NCBI GenBank assembly: GCA_025200525.1
Contig: CM045759.1
Coordinates: forward strand, 1,550,001 to 1,614,000
Source of the DNA: Camellia lanceoleosa
Lineage: Eukaryota; Streptophyta; Magnoliopsida; Ericales; Theaceae
Direction: 5' to 3'
DNA: 64,000 bases
The notes beneath the pieces were generated by a model. It was not told the origin of the DNA, made no database searches, and was given only the letters and a program-made list of their open reading frames with translations. Each line of letters starts with the position of its first letter. Within the stretch, counting starts at the first letter, position 1. Below, piece after piece: positions 20,602 to 32,192 of this stretch. Both the position numbers and the translations under genes were made by a program.

Positions 20602-23600
20602 ATGGCATCTCATGTTCTGACCCGAGTTCACAGCCTTCGTGATCGTCTTGATGGAACACTCTCTACTCATCGCAATGAACTCTTGTTGCTTCTCTCGAAG
20701 TATGTTTGATTTGATCTATTTACATAATGTGATCGAAACAGAGACTACTAAAAAAAGCTTATTATTATTATTATTTTATTTATTTATTTTTTTTTTTGTA
20801 GTATTGAAAAACATGGTAAAGGAATTCTGAAACCCCATCAGATTGAGGCAGAGTTTGAAGCACTCCCCACACATGCTCAACAAAAACTGCACGATGGACC
20901 CTTCGGAGAGGTTCTGAAATCTGCCCAGGTAGTTCAAATGATTTTTACATGCTTTTCTTTCTTTATGTGGTGTTTGTATCATGAATGTGTCATGAATTTG
21001 GGTATGTATATTATTCAAATCTATACTCCAAACACAGCCTAAATTCCTTGAGCACCTTAATACTTCATGATTTGAAATATGATTGGGATGTTGGGTTTTT
21101 GAGTATATCTCATGTTTCTACTCTCTAGGGTTTGTGTTTTTCTCTTTGGTCTGTGCAATTGTGCTTTATTTGTGTTCATCGGATATTCAGTATGTTGGGA
21201 ACTTGGTGTGTAGTGTAGATCTGGGCTGAAATACTCTGATCTGTATTATTATCGTGTATGTATGACAGGAAGCAATAGTTTTGCCTCCATGGGTTGCTCT
21301 TGCTATTCGGTTGAGGCCCGGTGTCTGGGAATACATCCGAGTGAATATTAATGCCCTTGTTGTTGAGGAGTTGAGTGTCCCGGAGTATCTTCATTTCAAA
21401 GAAGAACTTGTTGAAGGACCGTAAGTTGTTAAGCTTAAAATAGTTACTACTTTGGTTTTTTAGTAATGAAATTGATAATGATTAGTATGTCATGTCTTAT
21501 TTACAAGACTTTGGTTTGATTTAGTTTGGTTTTTGTGTAGTCGCAATGGCAACTTTGTTCTTGAGTTGGATTTTGAACCGTTCACCGCATCGTTTCCTCG
21601 CCCAACACTTTCAAAGTCAATTGGGAATGGAGTTGAGTTCCTCAACAGGCACCTCTCTGCAAAAATGTTCCATGACAAGGAAAGCATGCACCCACTCCTT
21701 GAATTTCTCAAAGCCCACAACTACAATGGCAGGGTAATCCTTTTCTTCATTCTCCATTTTCCACAAACATCTATCGTTGTTTGGTTTTTCAAATCACAAT
21801 TTACTTTGTTTTCAATAAAATTTCTAGTATTGTAATACTTGGGTTTTTTTGTTGTCGTTTTTATTGTGCAGACAATGATGCTCAATGATAGGATCCAACA
21901 CCTTAATGCTCTCCAATTTGTTCTGAGGAAGGCAGAGGAGTATCTCCTCACATTTCCTTCGGACACAACATACTCTGAATTTGAACACAAGTTTCAAGAG
22001 CTTGGTTTGGAGAGAGGGTGGGGTGATACCGCCGGGAGAGTGTTGGAAATGATTCACTTGTTGTTGGACCTTCTCGAGGCTCCTGATCCGTGCACTCTTG
22101 AGACATTTCTCGGCAGAATCCCTATGGTTTTCAATGTTGTCATCCTTTCCCCCCATGGCTACTTTGCTCAAGAAAATGTTTTGGGCTATCCTGACACCGG
22201 CGGCCAGGTCTGATCCTAAGAAAAACTAAAAATAGATCTCTCTTGTTTTAAATAATAATATCGGGATATCATAAGTTCAAAATCCCAATACCCTTAAAAC
22301 TTTATATTCACTTGCCAGTAAATGTTAATTTTTTTCAATTTTTTTTTCTTATAGGTGGTTTACATTTTGGATCAAGTTCCTGCCATGGAGAAGGAAATGC
22401 TTTTACGTATAAAGCAGCAAGGGCTTGACATCATTCCTCGTATTCTCATTGTTAGTGTGATGCTTAAATTTCAAACTCTCTCATTTTGGTTTTTGTTTCT
22501 CCTCTCAATTCCTGATCTTGCTAAGTTGCTATTGTATCCAGGTGACTCGGCTTCTCCCCGATGCAGTAGGTACTACCTGCAATCAACGCCTTGAGAAAGT
22601 TTATGGAGCTGAGCATTCTCATATTCTTCGTGTCCCCTTTAGAACCGAGAAGGGTATTGTCCGTAAATGGATCTCACGCTTTGAAGTGTGGCCATACATG
22701 GAGACTTTCACTGAGGTGAAACATATTTATTTTCGTTCTACTATCTTTTCCAAATTATTTTCTATTTCTCTTTAGTATCGATTGCTTATTCAAGTTGTTT
22801 CTAACCTTTTGCTTGTAATGTGATTAGGACGTTGCACATGAAATCGCCTTAGAATTGCAGGCAAAGCCAGATCTGGTGATCGGCAACTACAGTGAGGGTA
22901 ACCTTGTTGCCTCATTGTTAGCTCACAAATTGGGTGTAACCCAGGTGATTTGTTGATGTTCACTTAGATTATTTCAATCTGGAGTTGATCAACATTTCTT
23001 AACTAAATTCAACAACCAATGGGACTAATTTTTTGTTTTTATGATTTTGCTTCTTATTTAGTGTACCATTGCTCACGCGTTGGAAAAAACAAAATATCCC
23101 GATTCTGACATTTATTGGAAGAAATTTGATGAGAAGTATCACTTCTCTTCCCAGTTCACAGCTGATCTTATTGCTATGAATCATACTGATTTCATAATCA
23201 CTAGCACATTCCAGGAAATCGCTGGAAGGTATTGTTTTCTGTTGTTTGTTATATGATTTCTTGTCAGATTGCCCCTCTTTGTTATCCTAATATCTGTTTT
23301 ACCACTTTGGTATTTTCAGTAAGAACACAGTAGGTCAGTATGAGAGTCATACCGCGTTCACCATGCCCGGTTTGTACAGAGTTGTTCATGGTATTGATGT
23401 GTTTGACCCCAAATTCAACATTGTGTCCCCCGGGGCTGATATGTCGATTTACTTCCCTCACACCGAGAAGGAAAAGAGACTGACTAAGTTCCACCCTGAA
23501 ATCGAAGAGCTTCTCTTTAGTGAAGTGGAGAACGAAGAGCATTTGTAAGTCTCAAATCTCTTTTAATTAGTACTTCATTGCTCTGTTTTGTAAAAAACAC

Positions 23601-24681
23601 TAAAACATGCATGGGGTGTCTTAACAGAGGCGTGTTGAAGGACAAGAAAAAGCCCATCATATTCTCTATGGCTAGGTTGGACCGTGTCAAGAACTTGACA
23701 GGGCTTGTCGAGTTGTATGGTAAGAATGCTCGGCTTAGACAGTTGGCCAACCTTGTGGTTGTTGGTGGAGATCGTAGGAAGGAATCCAAGGATTTGGAAG
23801 AGCAAGCCGAGATGAAGAAGATGTATGAAATGATTGAAACCTACAAGTTGCAGGGTCAATTTAGGTGGATTTCGTCACAGATGAACAGGGTGAGGAACGG
23901 TGAGCTCTACCGGTGCATTGCTGACACCAAGGGCGTGTTTGTTCAACCCGCGTTCTATGAGGCTTTTGGTTTGACTGTTGTCGAGGCCATGACTTGTGGT
24001 TTGCCAACGTTTGCAACTAGCTATGGCGGTCCTGCTGAGATAATTATTCATGGCAAGTCCGGATTCCACATTGATCCATATCATGGCGATCAAGTAGCTG
24101 AGCTGCTTGTCAATTTCTATGAGAGGTGTAGTAAAGATCCTTCTCATTGGGATGAGATTTCAGCGGGAGGGCTGCAACGCATCATGGAGAAGTAAGCAAC
24201 CAAAAACCTAAGGAATATTTGGCATCATTTTCATATTCTATTGTCTGTTTTGAAAACTGTTTTTGGAAAACACAAATTTAGTTTCAAATTTCAAAAATTA
24301 TTTCTGCAAAAAAATGAAAATCGTAAGGTGTTTTCGAACAGGGTCTAAATTTTATCTAGTGAACTGAGAAATTTCTCTGTTTTTTGGCTTTTGTAGATAC
24401 ACATGGCAGATTTATTCCGAGAGGCTAATGACACTTGCTGGGGTTTATGGATTCTGGAAGTATGTGTCGAAGCTTGATCGCCTTGAGACTCGCCGCTACC
24501 TCGAAATGTTTTATGCTCTCAAGTACCGCAAGTTGGTAAGTGCCTTTCCCCATACCTGTCTGGTTTTGTGATTGGTTTCTATATTCATGTACCTATTTGC
24601 CCTTGAAAAGGTGTCTTAACTCTTTTGAGTGATTTTATGGCATTGTTTCAGGCTGAATCAGTCCCTTTGGCTATTGAGTAG
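20602..24681 (+). CDS. SUS1: Sucrose synthase (sucrose + UDP <-> fructose + UDP-glucose)
   Basis: Thirteen coding exons: 20602-20699, 20802-20928, 21269-21420, 21541-21733, 21872-22207, 22355-22450, 22542-22715, 22828-22944, 23062-23228, 23320-23544, 23628-24191, 24397-24535, 24652-24681. All junctions are GT/AG and in frame; together 2418 nt, 805 residues, the usual family length. The N-terminus [17 protein letters not shown] carries Ser11 in the known calcium-dependent-kinase site. The GT-B glycosyltransferase part has GGQ (SPHGYF..PDTGGQ), HALEKTKY, the R-x4-K pair in ARLDRVK (about R578/K583) and the E-x7-E motif in [11 protein letters not shown], all needed for catalysis. The enzyme is cytosolic or wall/membrane-associated and supplies UDP-glucose for cellulose, callose and starch. 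It resembles the dicot SUS1 clade. No defect seen. Confidence 0.97.
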
Positions 24682-25030
24682 ATGATGGATTGGAAGCAAA
24701 AGCAAAGAAGGGGTTGTGAATTGGGGGGGATTCCTGAGTTGTGGAATAAACTATCCTGCATTTGAGCTTGTGATGAGAAGAAGAGGCTTCTGTTTTTCTT
24801 TCCTTCTCCTTTGTTTTGTTTTGTTTTGTTGTTTTGTTTCGTTTTGTTTTGGTTTTTTTTTTTTTTTGTTGTTGCCTTCTTAATTGAGGGGCTTTGCTTT
24901 GAATTGTGATTTAAGCAGTTGTTAAATGGTAGTTGGTCTTTTGCATTTCCTTTTCCCTACCCCTATATTAGGATGAAGATTGGATATTTGAGATTCTGAA
25001 ATTGTTAGTGATATAAATAATAATAAGACT
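24682..25030 (+). other. Sucrose synthase 3' UTR (approximate)
   Basis: A T-rich region with tttgttttgttttg repeats follows the stop codon. Candidate polyadenylation signals such as ataaataataataa lie near 25012-25026. The end is approximate. Confidence 0.5.
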
Positions 25031-26285
25031 CAAATTTCAATATATCTTTTCTTTCTTTCTTTCTTTCTTCCTTTTTTTTTTTTTGTGTGATGAAATCGAC
25101 AAGTTAAATAATTTAGTCGTCCAATAGCTGTATGGTTTGGAAACTTGTATTTTTGGGTCTATGGAAGTGGTTATGTTTGATTATGCAGCTTCGGTTTCTT
25201 TTGACCCTTCTTCCATTTTAACAGATAAATGAAAGACTAGTTGATGAAGGGTTATTCTTTTGAAATACTCGAGAAGGCTTGGATTATTCAACAAGAAAAG
25301 AGAGAAAAGAAAATCAAATGCTGACCCATGTTTTTTTGTTTTTTGTTTTTTGTTTTAAAGCATTAGATATATGTTGGTGCTTGTATAATTGGCATGGATA
25401 ACGACGTCAATCTGACATGATGAACAAGTTATGAAGAAAAGTATGAATAAATTCTCAATAAAAGTATTAAGGCTTTATAGTTCTCACTAACCCCACCCAC
25501 CCAACCAACCAACAAAAGTTTTTTTTCAAAAAAGAGTTACTTTTATATGCAAGTGGTATTTTTGAACAAACTTTTATATGTATAATGTTGGTTGATGTTG
25601 CATTTAGTAAGTGGATAGTGTCAAGTTGATCAATCTTGACTTAACTAAAAAATAAAAAAAAAATATCTGAAAGCCACTTTAATGATTCTCATTAATCTTA
25701 CGTGGTTCCATAATTCTTCCCTCTCCTCTTCACATTTCTACCTCACCTAACCCCTTGCACCAAATTCTTCCTTCAACCCCACAGCCCTCGCCTATATGAT
25801 ACCATATCACAAATTTATTTATTTTGTTTAATTTAAAATTTTTTTCCTTAAAAAAAAAAAAAAAAAAACAAAATACTAGGTTAGAACTCCACTTTTAAAA
25901 TTATTAGACTAATAGAGCCAAGCCTTTATCTGGCCAAAAATTTATTTATCTGTTTAAATGTCATTTATCTATATACGTGTCACTTATTTGTCTAATCATT
26001 TGTCCAAATATCACCTAATTATATATATGTCACCTATTTATTCACCTCACCGCTACCAGCCACTGTTGCCAGCTACCGCCATTCGTTGGCCATCGACAAT
26101 TTTTTTGGCAACTTTCATTGCGTGTTCTTATCACAAAAAAATATTAAAATTTGGATCAAATAACATATGGTCCCATAAGTTTGGAAATTTCATCATTAAC
26201 AACAGCAACAACAAAAAAAAAGAAAAAAAAGAAAAGAAAAGAACAACCAATGTATAACAATTCTTATTGACAATCAGACAGAGGA
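25031..26285. other. Intergenic DNA between sucrose synthase and a repeat cluster
   Basis: I see A/T-rich sequence with short T and A runs and no recognisable gene. Around 25930-26100 the phrase tgtcacctatttatt and its variants recur three or four times, a short degenerate repeat. Confidence 0.4.
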
Positions 26286-26618
26286 TTAGGAGTAATGAAT
26301 GAACCAAACAACTTGAGCTCGACTTGTGTTCAACTCATTAAAAACACGCTTGGACTTAGTTCATTAAGTAAATAAGCCAAATTTGAACACATTTTGAAAC
26401 TCATTAAAATTTTCAAATTAAGTTTGAATAGTCAATTACTTGTTCGGCTTTGTTTGATGAATCTAAAACTACCAAATTACTTGAGGTCGGTTTCACAAAA
26501 ACTCATTTGAGATCGACTCAAAAATTTTACGAACCAAACTTAAACAAATTTTAAAATTCGTTAAAATTATCAAAATAAGTTTTAACAATTAATTGTTCGG
26601 CTCATTTATTATCCCTAA
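26286..26618. mobile_element. DNA-transposon MITE with TTAGG(A/G) ends
   Basis: It begins TTAGGAGTAATGAATGAACC and ends GGCTCATTTATTATCCCTAA, an imperfect inverted repeat. The interior repeats ctcattaaaattttcaaa-like segments (near 26400 and 26565). Elements with caaacttaaacaaattt-type interiors are common hAT-like MITEs in plants; the superfamily is inferred. Confidence 0.5.
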
Positions 26619-26840
26619 AGAGAGTTTAAATAAGACTACAACTATTTATCTTTCTCATTTTACATCCCGACCATACCTTATTCTCTCTACTACTTACAAC
26701 ACAATTTGGAAGCAATTATTATTTATTTAGAATCACTTGAAAATAAAATAAAATAAACACTCTAGAGGATGCTTCACCTGGGATGGGTGGGTGAAGGAAA
26801 AAATTTAAGTGTAGAATTTTCAAATGTTTACAAAATTTAA

Positions 26841-27107
26841 GGGTTGTTTGAAATGTCTTAAATAAGTGTACTTTTTGACTTTTTGGATTAAAAAATTGAG
26901 GAAAAAAATATGGTTGTTTGGGTTAACTTTTTAATTTTTTATGAAAAAATGTGTATTAAAAAATTGTATAAATTAGTGTGTAAGGAAAAATTAGGATTGA
27001 GAGTTCTGCAACCGTACTTTTTGACTTTTAGTGAATATTGATAACTTTTTAACTTTTTGAGTAACTTTTTAATTTTTTGACTTTTTTTCAACTTGTCAAA
27101 CTTGATC
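26841..27107 (+). mobile_element. Tourist-like MITE, uninterrupted reference copy
   Basis: It begins GGGTTGTTTGAAATG and ends CTTGTCAAACTTGATC. TTAA flanks both sides (26837-26840 and 27108-27111), consistent with the TTA/TAA duplication of Tourist elements. It is the same family as 14083-14348 and serves as the empty-site reference for that nested pair. Confidence 0.65.
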
Positions 27108-27111
27108 TTAA

Positions 27112-28214
27112 TAAATTTACTTGGACCAGACTCTCTTGTGATATCATCTCCTTCTAGAGTTCTTTCTTTTCAAACATATACATTTCTTCTCTACTCCATC
27201 AAAATTATGTCTATTTTTCTCGTGGGTGGGAAGCAAAAGCATCATTTCAGAATTTCCAGACATTTACATGTCATTCAACAAATTTGACTTCAACCAAAAA
27301 TGATCTTTCTCTTGTGACGTCATCTTCCTCTAGAAATTTTGATTTTCAAACGTCTTCCTTCATCTCTACAATATTATACTTGTCATATATTTTTAATCAC
27401 ATTCTATTGAAAGAAAATCTAAATACATACATATATATATATATATAATGAAACAGAGAGACAAAGAAGCGAGACCCACACATAAGATTTATTATTTGTC
27501 TTGCATTTACATCTTATTTTACAAAATTTAGAGTGGCTCTATTTGCATCTCAAAAGATTAGTTGGACACTCTAATTTAATAATTATTATTTTTACTATTA
27601 TATTCTTATTTCAAATGACTAAAAAATACACGATATTGAAAAAAATACAAATAATTGTATTTTAAACAACCCATATCATAATCAATCTCATATTTCCTTC
27701 TATATTCTCTTCTCACTTTTTTCATTTTACATCTTTCATACTTAATTCTATTTACCTTAAATCTATCATTTTTGTATTCTATTTCATATTCAAATCAATA
27801 ATAGATAATAAAAAAAACGTTTTTAAGCTATTTTATTTATTTATTTATAGCGGAGGTATGGCTTCTCTTCATTTTCTACATTTTCGGTGGTGGGATTTAT
27901 GAAATTTTCAACATTTTGAGTATCCACATATATTGCATTTGTTCAGTATTGAGTATCTGGATGAAGATATTGGAATCAATTTATGACATTTGGAACAATA
28001 AAATTAGTAGAAAAAGAAAGATCTACGGAATACATCAGAACAATTTATCAACTTACAATGATTCACGGATAATGTTAGGTATACCTTCTTTGAAAAGTGT
28101 GTATCATAGGTAACTTATTATATTTATAAGTTTGATTACCATAAATATTATAACTTAATCATATGAGAGTCATAATTAAAAAAAAAAAATTTAAATTATA
28201 ACCAAACACATTAA
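27112..28214. other. AT-rich intergenic DNA
   Basis: No gene recognised. A near-duplicate of about 90 bp occurs: tctcttgtgatatcatctccttctaga (27132-) and tctcttgtgacgtcatcttcctctaga (27309-), each followed by fattttcaaac-like DNA, so a local tandem duplication of roughly 180 bp is likely. A short (AT)n run sits at 27431-27447. Confidence 0.4.
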
Positions 28215-28455
28215 GGTGCCGTTTGGGAAGCCAAAAAGTCAGGCTTTTTGGCTATTTTAACCACAAAAGACAAAATAGACTTTTTTAGTCACAAAAAACA
28301 AAACATTACATCCAATCCATAATCATTACACTCCTCTCTCACAAAAAAAGTCAAAAAAGCCAAAAAGCCAAAAAGCCCTTCCCAAACCAAACTTTTAAGC
28401 CCAGGCTAAAATAGCCAAAAAAGCCAAAAAGCCAACCCACTTCCCAAACGGAGGC
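28215..28455. mobile_element. Tourist-like MITE, GCCTCCGTTTGGGAAG family
   Basis: It begins GGTGCCGTTTGGGAAG and ends CTTCCCAAACGGAGGC. Inside, agccaaaaagcc motifs repeat, and a second internal boundary cttcccaaaccaaac at about 28377 suggests partial internal duplication. The family is the same as 9505-9677 and the sequence starting at 62853. Confidence 0.6.
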
Positions 28456-29225
28456 TACATAAAAAACTTTTAGATCATAATTAAAATAATGTCATGATTA
28501 CAATATGTCATAATTAATACCATAATATGTCACGATAAAAAATCACAAAAAAATATAATTAAAAGTATATATGGTACACACGCCAAAGTGGGTGTGTAAC
28601 CATAGAATTTCCCATGATTCATTATTAATAAAATTCATGCGAAACCCATTGTACTAAGGCCCGTTTATTTTCAGAGATAAAATGAAAGGGATTAATAGTG
28701 AGGAGATTAATAGTAAGGGGATTATTAATGAGGAGATTAGTAAAATTGTGTTTGTTTTGATGATAGTTGTTAGTGTGAGAATTGTTAAATTATTTTTATA
28801 TAAAATAATGAAACAAATAAAATTATGATTTTTACTTAATAAAAAATATAAAATCATTAAACGTTAATGTTAAAAAAAAAATGCCTAACAGGTGTTAAAA
28901 ATTAAAAAAAAAATTTACGTTGACTGGTTGACCGGTCGGACGTTCCGACGGACGACCAGTTACTCAGTAAGCCGACGCACTATTTTCCTAATACCACTTC
29001 TTCGCCTAGACTAGTAATCCGCTCGCCCAAGGCCTATCCTAAGCCGAACAGACTATCAATCTAGAAGACCACAAACAAAACAAACGTGAACTAAGCTCAC
29101 TGTTCATCCATCACAGTCCACTCCGGACTGTGATGGCGGAAAACAAACTGAGCCTAATAGTTATAAGCATATCACAAGAAAGTAAATAAAACGTGATAAA
29201 ACAAAATTTACAAACATAATTACTA
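28456..29225. other. Intergenic DNA with an unidentified GC-richer segment
   Basis: The segment 28910-29160 is less AT-rich than its neighbours and includes tgaccggtcggacgttccgacgg and a palindromic acagtccactccggactgt. It has no coding potential I recognise. Its ccggtcggac motif resembles the core of the 2807-3838 transposon family, so it may be another member or fragment. Confidence 0.35.
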
Positions 29226-29533
29226 GGATAAATTACATTGATTTCTCCTGAAATTTTAAAAAAATACAAGTTTTATAATTTTAACATAATTACATTGAGT
29301 TTCCTCAAGGTTTTAATTCACGTATCAATTAGCCCCATTTTCATCAATAATTTGTTAGTCATACAGATGAAAAAAATAATATTGTTACCTTAAACATTAA
29401 AATGTATATATATGTATATTTGTTTATCTTTTGTGCCTTCACATTATTTGTATAAATTTGATCATTTTAACTTTACTAACTGAAAGGTTGGTGTAATTAT
29501 TGTAAACCTCAAGAAGGTTAGTGTAATTTACTC
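29226..29533. mobile_element. MULE-type MITE with 9-bp target duplication (8/9)
   Basis: The 308-bp element begins GGATAAATTACATTGA and ends TTAGTGTAATTTACTC (inverted). The nine flanking bases are TAATTACTA on the left (29217-29225) and TAATTCCTA on the right (29534-29542), eight of nine identical. A 9-bp duplication is diagnostic of Mutator-like elements. Confidence 0.7.
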
Positions 29534-29703
29534 TAATTCCTATGTATAAACCTCACACAAAATGATATGAAACTAACATTTTTACAATTTTGAGCCACAC
29601 TTATGGATGCTTTGCTTAAAATGAAATAATCACAAATGGCTACATTATTTTGTATAAAATTTGAAAAAAAGATAAGAACATAGACATAGAGGAGAAAAAA
29701 AAG

Positions 29704-30042
29704 GGGTAAATTATAAATGCATCCTTTAAAGTTTGTTTAAAATACGAATTGCTTTATATGATTTTAAAAATTACATCCTGCCTCTTTAAGTTTCTAATCG
29801 GATAGTAAATGACACCTTTTAATTTATTTATAAATCATTAGGTCAATTGACTGTTTCTGATGATGTCAAAAAGATATTTTAATTAACAGTTCAAGTAATT
29901 TTATTCTTGTATAGAAGAATAATTAATAACAATTTTATTTTTTCTATCAATAACTTTGACACAAAAATATTTGTAATTTTCAAAATCATAAAGGACAATT
30001 CGTATTTTAAGTAAATTTCAAAAGATGTATTTATAATTTATC
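29704..30042. mobile_element. MULE-type MITE, second element
   Basis: It begins GGGTAAATTATAAATGCATC and ends GATGTATTTATAATTTATC (inverted, imperfect). It resembles 16303-16633. The flanks are A-rich on both sides, so a target duplication cannot be judged. Confidence 0.5.
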
Positions 30043-30136
30043 AAAAAAAGAAAAGGAAAATTATATTTACACACCACTCAATCTCTCAGTCTACACCATT
30101 TTCTATTTTTTTTTTTTTTTACAAATTTATCTCTTA

Positions 30137-30145
30137 ATTAAATTA
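30137..30145. repeat. 9-bp target-site duplication, left copy
   Basis: ATTAAATTA directly precedes the GGGTAAATTACACTAACACC terminus. The identical nine bases follow the other terminus at 42412-42420. Confidence 0.85.
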
Positions 30146-30997
30146 GGGTAAATTACACTAACACCTCATGAGGTTTATGTTTATTACAGTTCCTCCCCTC
30201 ACCTTTTGAAAATTACATCTCTACCCCTGAGGTTTAAAGTTTCATTACAGATTTCCCCTTCAACAATTTAATTTCTTTAAATACCAATTTTTCCCTCATT
30301 GGATAATTACATTGACACCCCTCACATTTTAGAAATTACAATCCCCTCCCTAAGGTTTAAAGTAACATTACCAATTGCCCCCTTGGTTAGTATTAGTTGG
30401 AAAAAAATTCATTGGAAAAAAAATATTTGAAAAAAAATTAATTGAATTTTTTTTTTTTAGTAAAGTTTTTAAATTTCTGTTTAAAAACCAACGTAAGCTC
30501 ATTTTTTAAATTTACGTTTTTTCTTCAAATTTACAAACTGAGACAACCTTTTTAAATCAAAAAAATTATCAAACAAGTTTTTATGACAATTTTTAAAATT
30601 TTTGTAAATATAAATTGAAAACTGAAAACGAAATGATTACCAAACCAGCTTGATGGTAAAAATGTCGTGAAATTAACAAATAATTAAATAAGTTACCAAC
30701 GTAAGAAATGACTTATCAAAAAATTTTTAGACTATGTATAATTTGATTTTTAGAATTTTTAAAAAAAAATTAAGTTGGTTAAGAAATAAGAAATAAAAAA
30801 TAAAAAATAAAAAATAAAAAATAATTATCAAACCATACGTAGCCTAAGAATCTTTTGATAAGTCATTTCTTACGTTAGTAACTTATTTAATTATTTGTTA
30901 ATTTTATGAAATTTTTACCATAAAGCCTGTTTGATAACCATTTCGTTTTCAGTTTCCAATTTATATTTACAAAAATTTAAAAACTTGTCATAAAAGG

Positions 30998-31587
30998 TGA
31001 TGATACAAATAATATACAACGGGTACCTGGTAGAACGGGTTGGACTGATCCACGTTTCTCGTGCATATATCCGAGTGATCAAACCCACCAATGAACCTGC
31101 AGACAAGTTCAACGGGGAACGGGGAGACCCCCAGTGAACCCTCCGACGAGTAAGTTAGAAAGAGAAGTAGAGTGTAGAAAGAGATTGGAGATAGAAAGCT
31201 TAACCTTCTTCTTGTCTTCAACGTCTGTTTATATCCTTTGGTAATCATTTCGCCATCCCTTCCAACCTGCCACCTTAGCCGAAAGTCTATGCTGTAGCTT
31301 ACCTTGTTCAGGGTGAGGGGGTGCTGTTCCGACGGAGAGGTGTTGTCGTAATAAATGCTGTGATGGGCTGCATTAATGGCGATGTGCAGTGACAATAACT
31401 TTGCAGATCTTTGTTTGCTTATGTGACTTGTTCTTTACCTGTCACATGTCTGAATATCATTGGTTCTTCGTGCCATGTTGGCTTCTAGCTGTTCAGGATC
31501 TCATCATTTGGGTTATGTGTTGGGCTCTAAGTGATGGGCTTGGGTTGTTCATAGTGGGCTATGACCTTTGTGGGCCTAACCACGTCA
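30998..31587 (-). repeat. 3' LTR of the Tat element
   Basis: It starts TGATGATACAAATAATATAC and ends CCTAACCACGTCA in plus-strand reading, matching 41404-41992 over its whole length with about 30 differences, mostly transitions. Confidence 0.93.
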
Positions 31588-31605
31588 GTAGTCCCCCATT
31601 CCCAA
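31588..31605 (-). other. Polypurine tract of the Tat element
   Basis: On the minus strand tgggaatgggggactac lies directly before the 3' LTR, the position and composition of a plus-strand primer for reverse transcription. Confidence 0.65.
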
Positions 31606-31649
31606 GTGCAGCTTTAGCCCAACGAAAGGAATACTAATGGAGAAGATGA

Positions 31650-31995
31650 GGAGGATCGACTGCGAAGGGTGGCCGAGTGGAAGGACCGACCATGAAGAGG
31701 ACCGACCGCGAAGGGTGGCCGAGTATATGGGCCGACCATGAGGAGGACCGACCGCGAAGGGTGGCCGAGTGGGAGGGCCGACCATGAGAAGGACCGACCG
31801 CGAAGGGTGGCCGAGTGGATGGGCCGACCATGAGGAGGATCGACTGCGAAGGGTGGCCAAGTGGGAGGGCCGACCATGAGAAGGACCGACCGTGAAGGGT
31901 GGCCGAGTGGATGGGCCGACCATGAGGAGGATCGACAGTGAAGGGTGGCCAAATGGATGGGCCGACCATAAGGAGGACCGACCGTGAAGGTTGAG
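31650..31995. repeat. 46-bp tandem repeat in the element's 3' region
   Basis: The core gaagggtggccgagt recurs at 31664, 31710, 31756, 31802, 31848, 31894 and 31940, with a truncated copy at 31986, always 46 bp apart. Between cores lies gggccgaccatgaggag or variants. Because 46 is not a multiple of three and the unit lacks minus-strand stops in every frame, three overlapping minus-strand open frames arise as an artefact. Tandem repeats in the 3' untranslated part are known for Tat-lineage elements. Confidence 0.92.
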
Positions 31996-32192
31996 GTGGG
32001 GGGGCGTGGGGCTCAAGAGGTGGCGTGTCACGTGATGACTTGAAGTGGAAAAGACAGGGTAAGGGGAGGTGGCAATGAATCGTGATCGTACACGTGGCAG
32101 CATCTCGTGGGGAGGGAGATTAGGCGTTGGGCCAAAAATGAAATGATAGGTCATGATGCGTGTTGAAAAGACAGTTTTGGCGGATGTTTTGA

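Noticed and set aside
23628..23632. Alternative acceptor two bases further on in sucrose synthase exon 11
   Set aside because: Only the acceptor at 23626-23627 keeps the frame (phase 2 to EHLGVLKDK).
31585..32154. Three overlapping minus-strand open frames (111-189 codons) rich in HGRP, SATLRGRS and similar
   Set aside because: They are produced by the 46-bp tandem repeat, which has no stop on that strand in any frame. No domain or conserved start is present.
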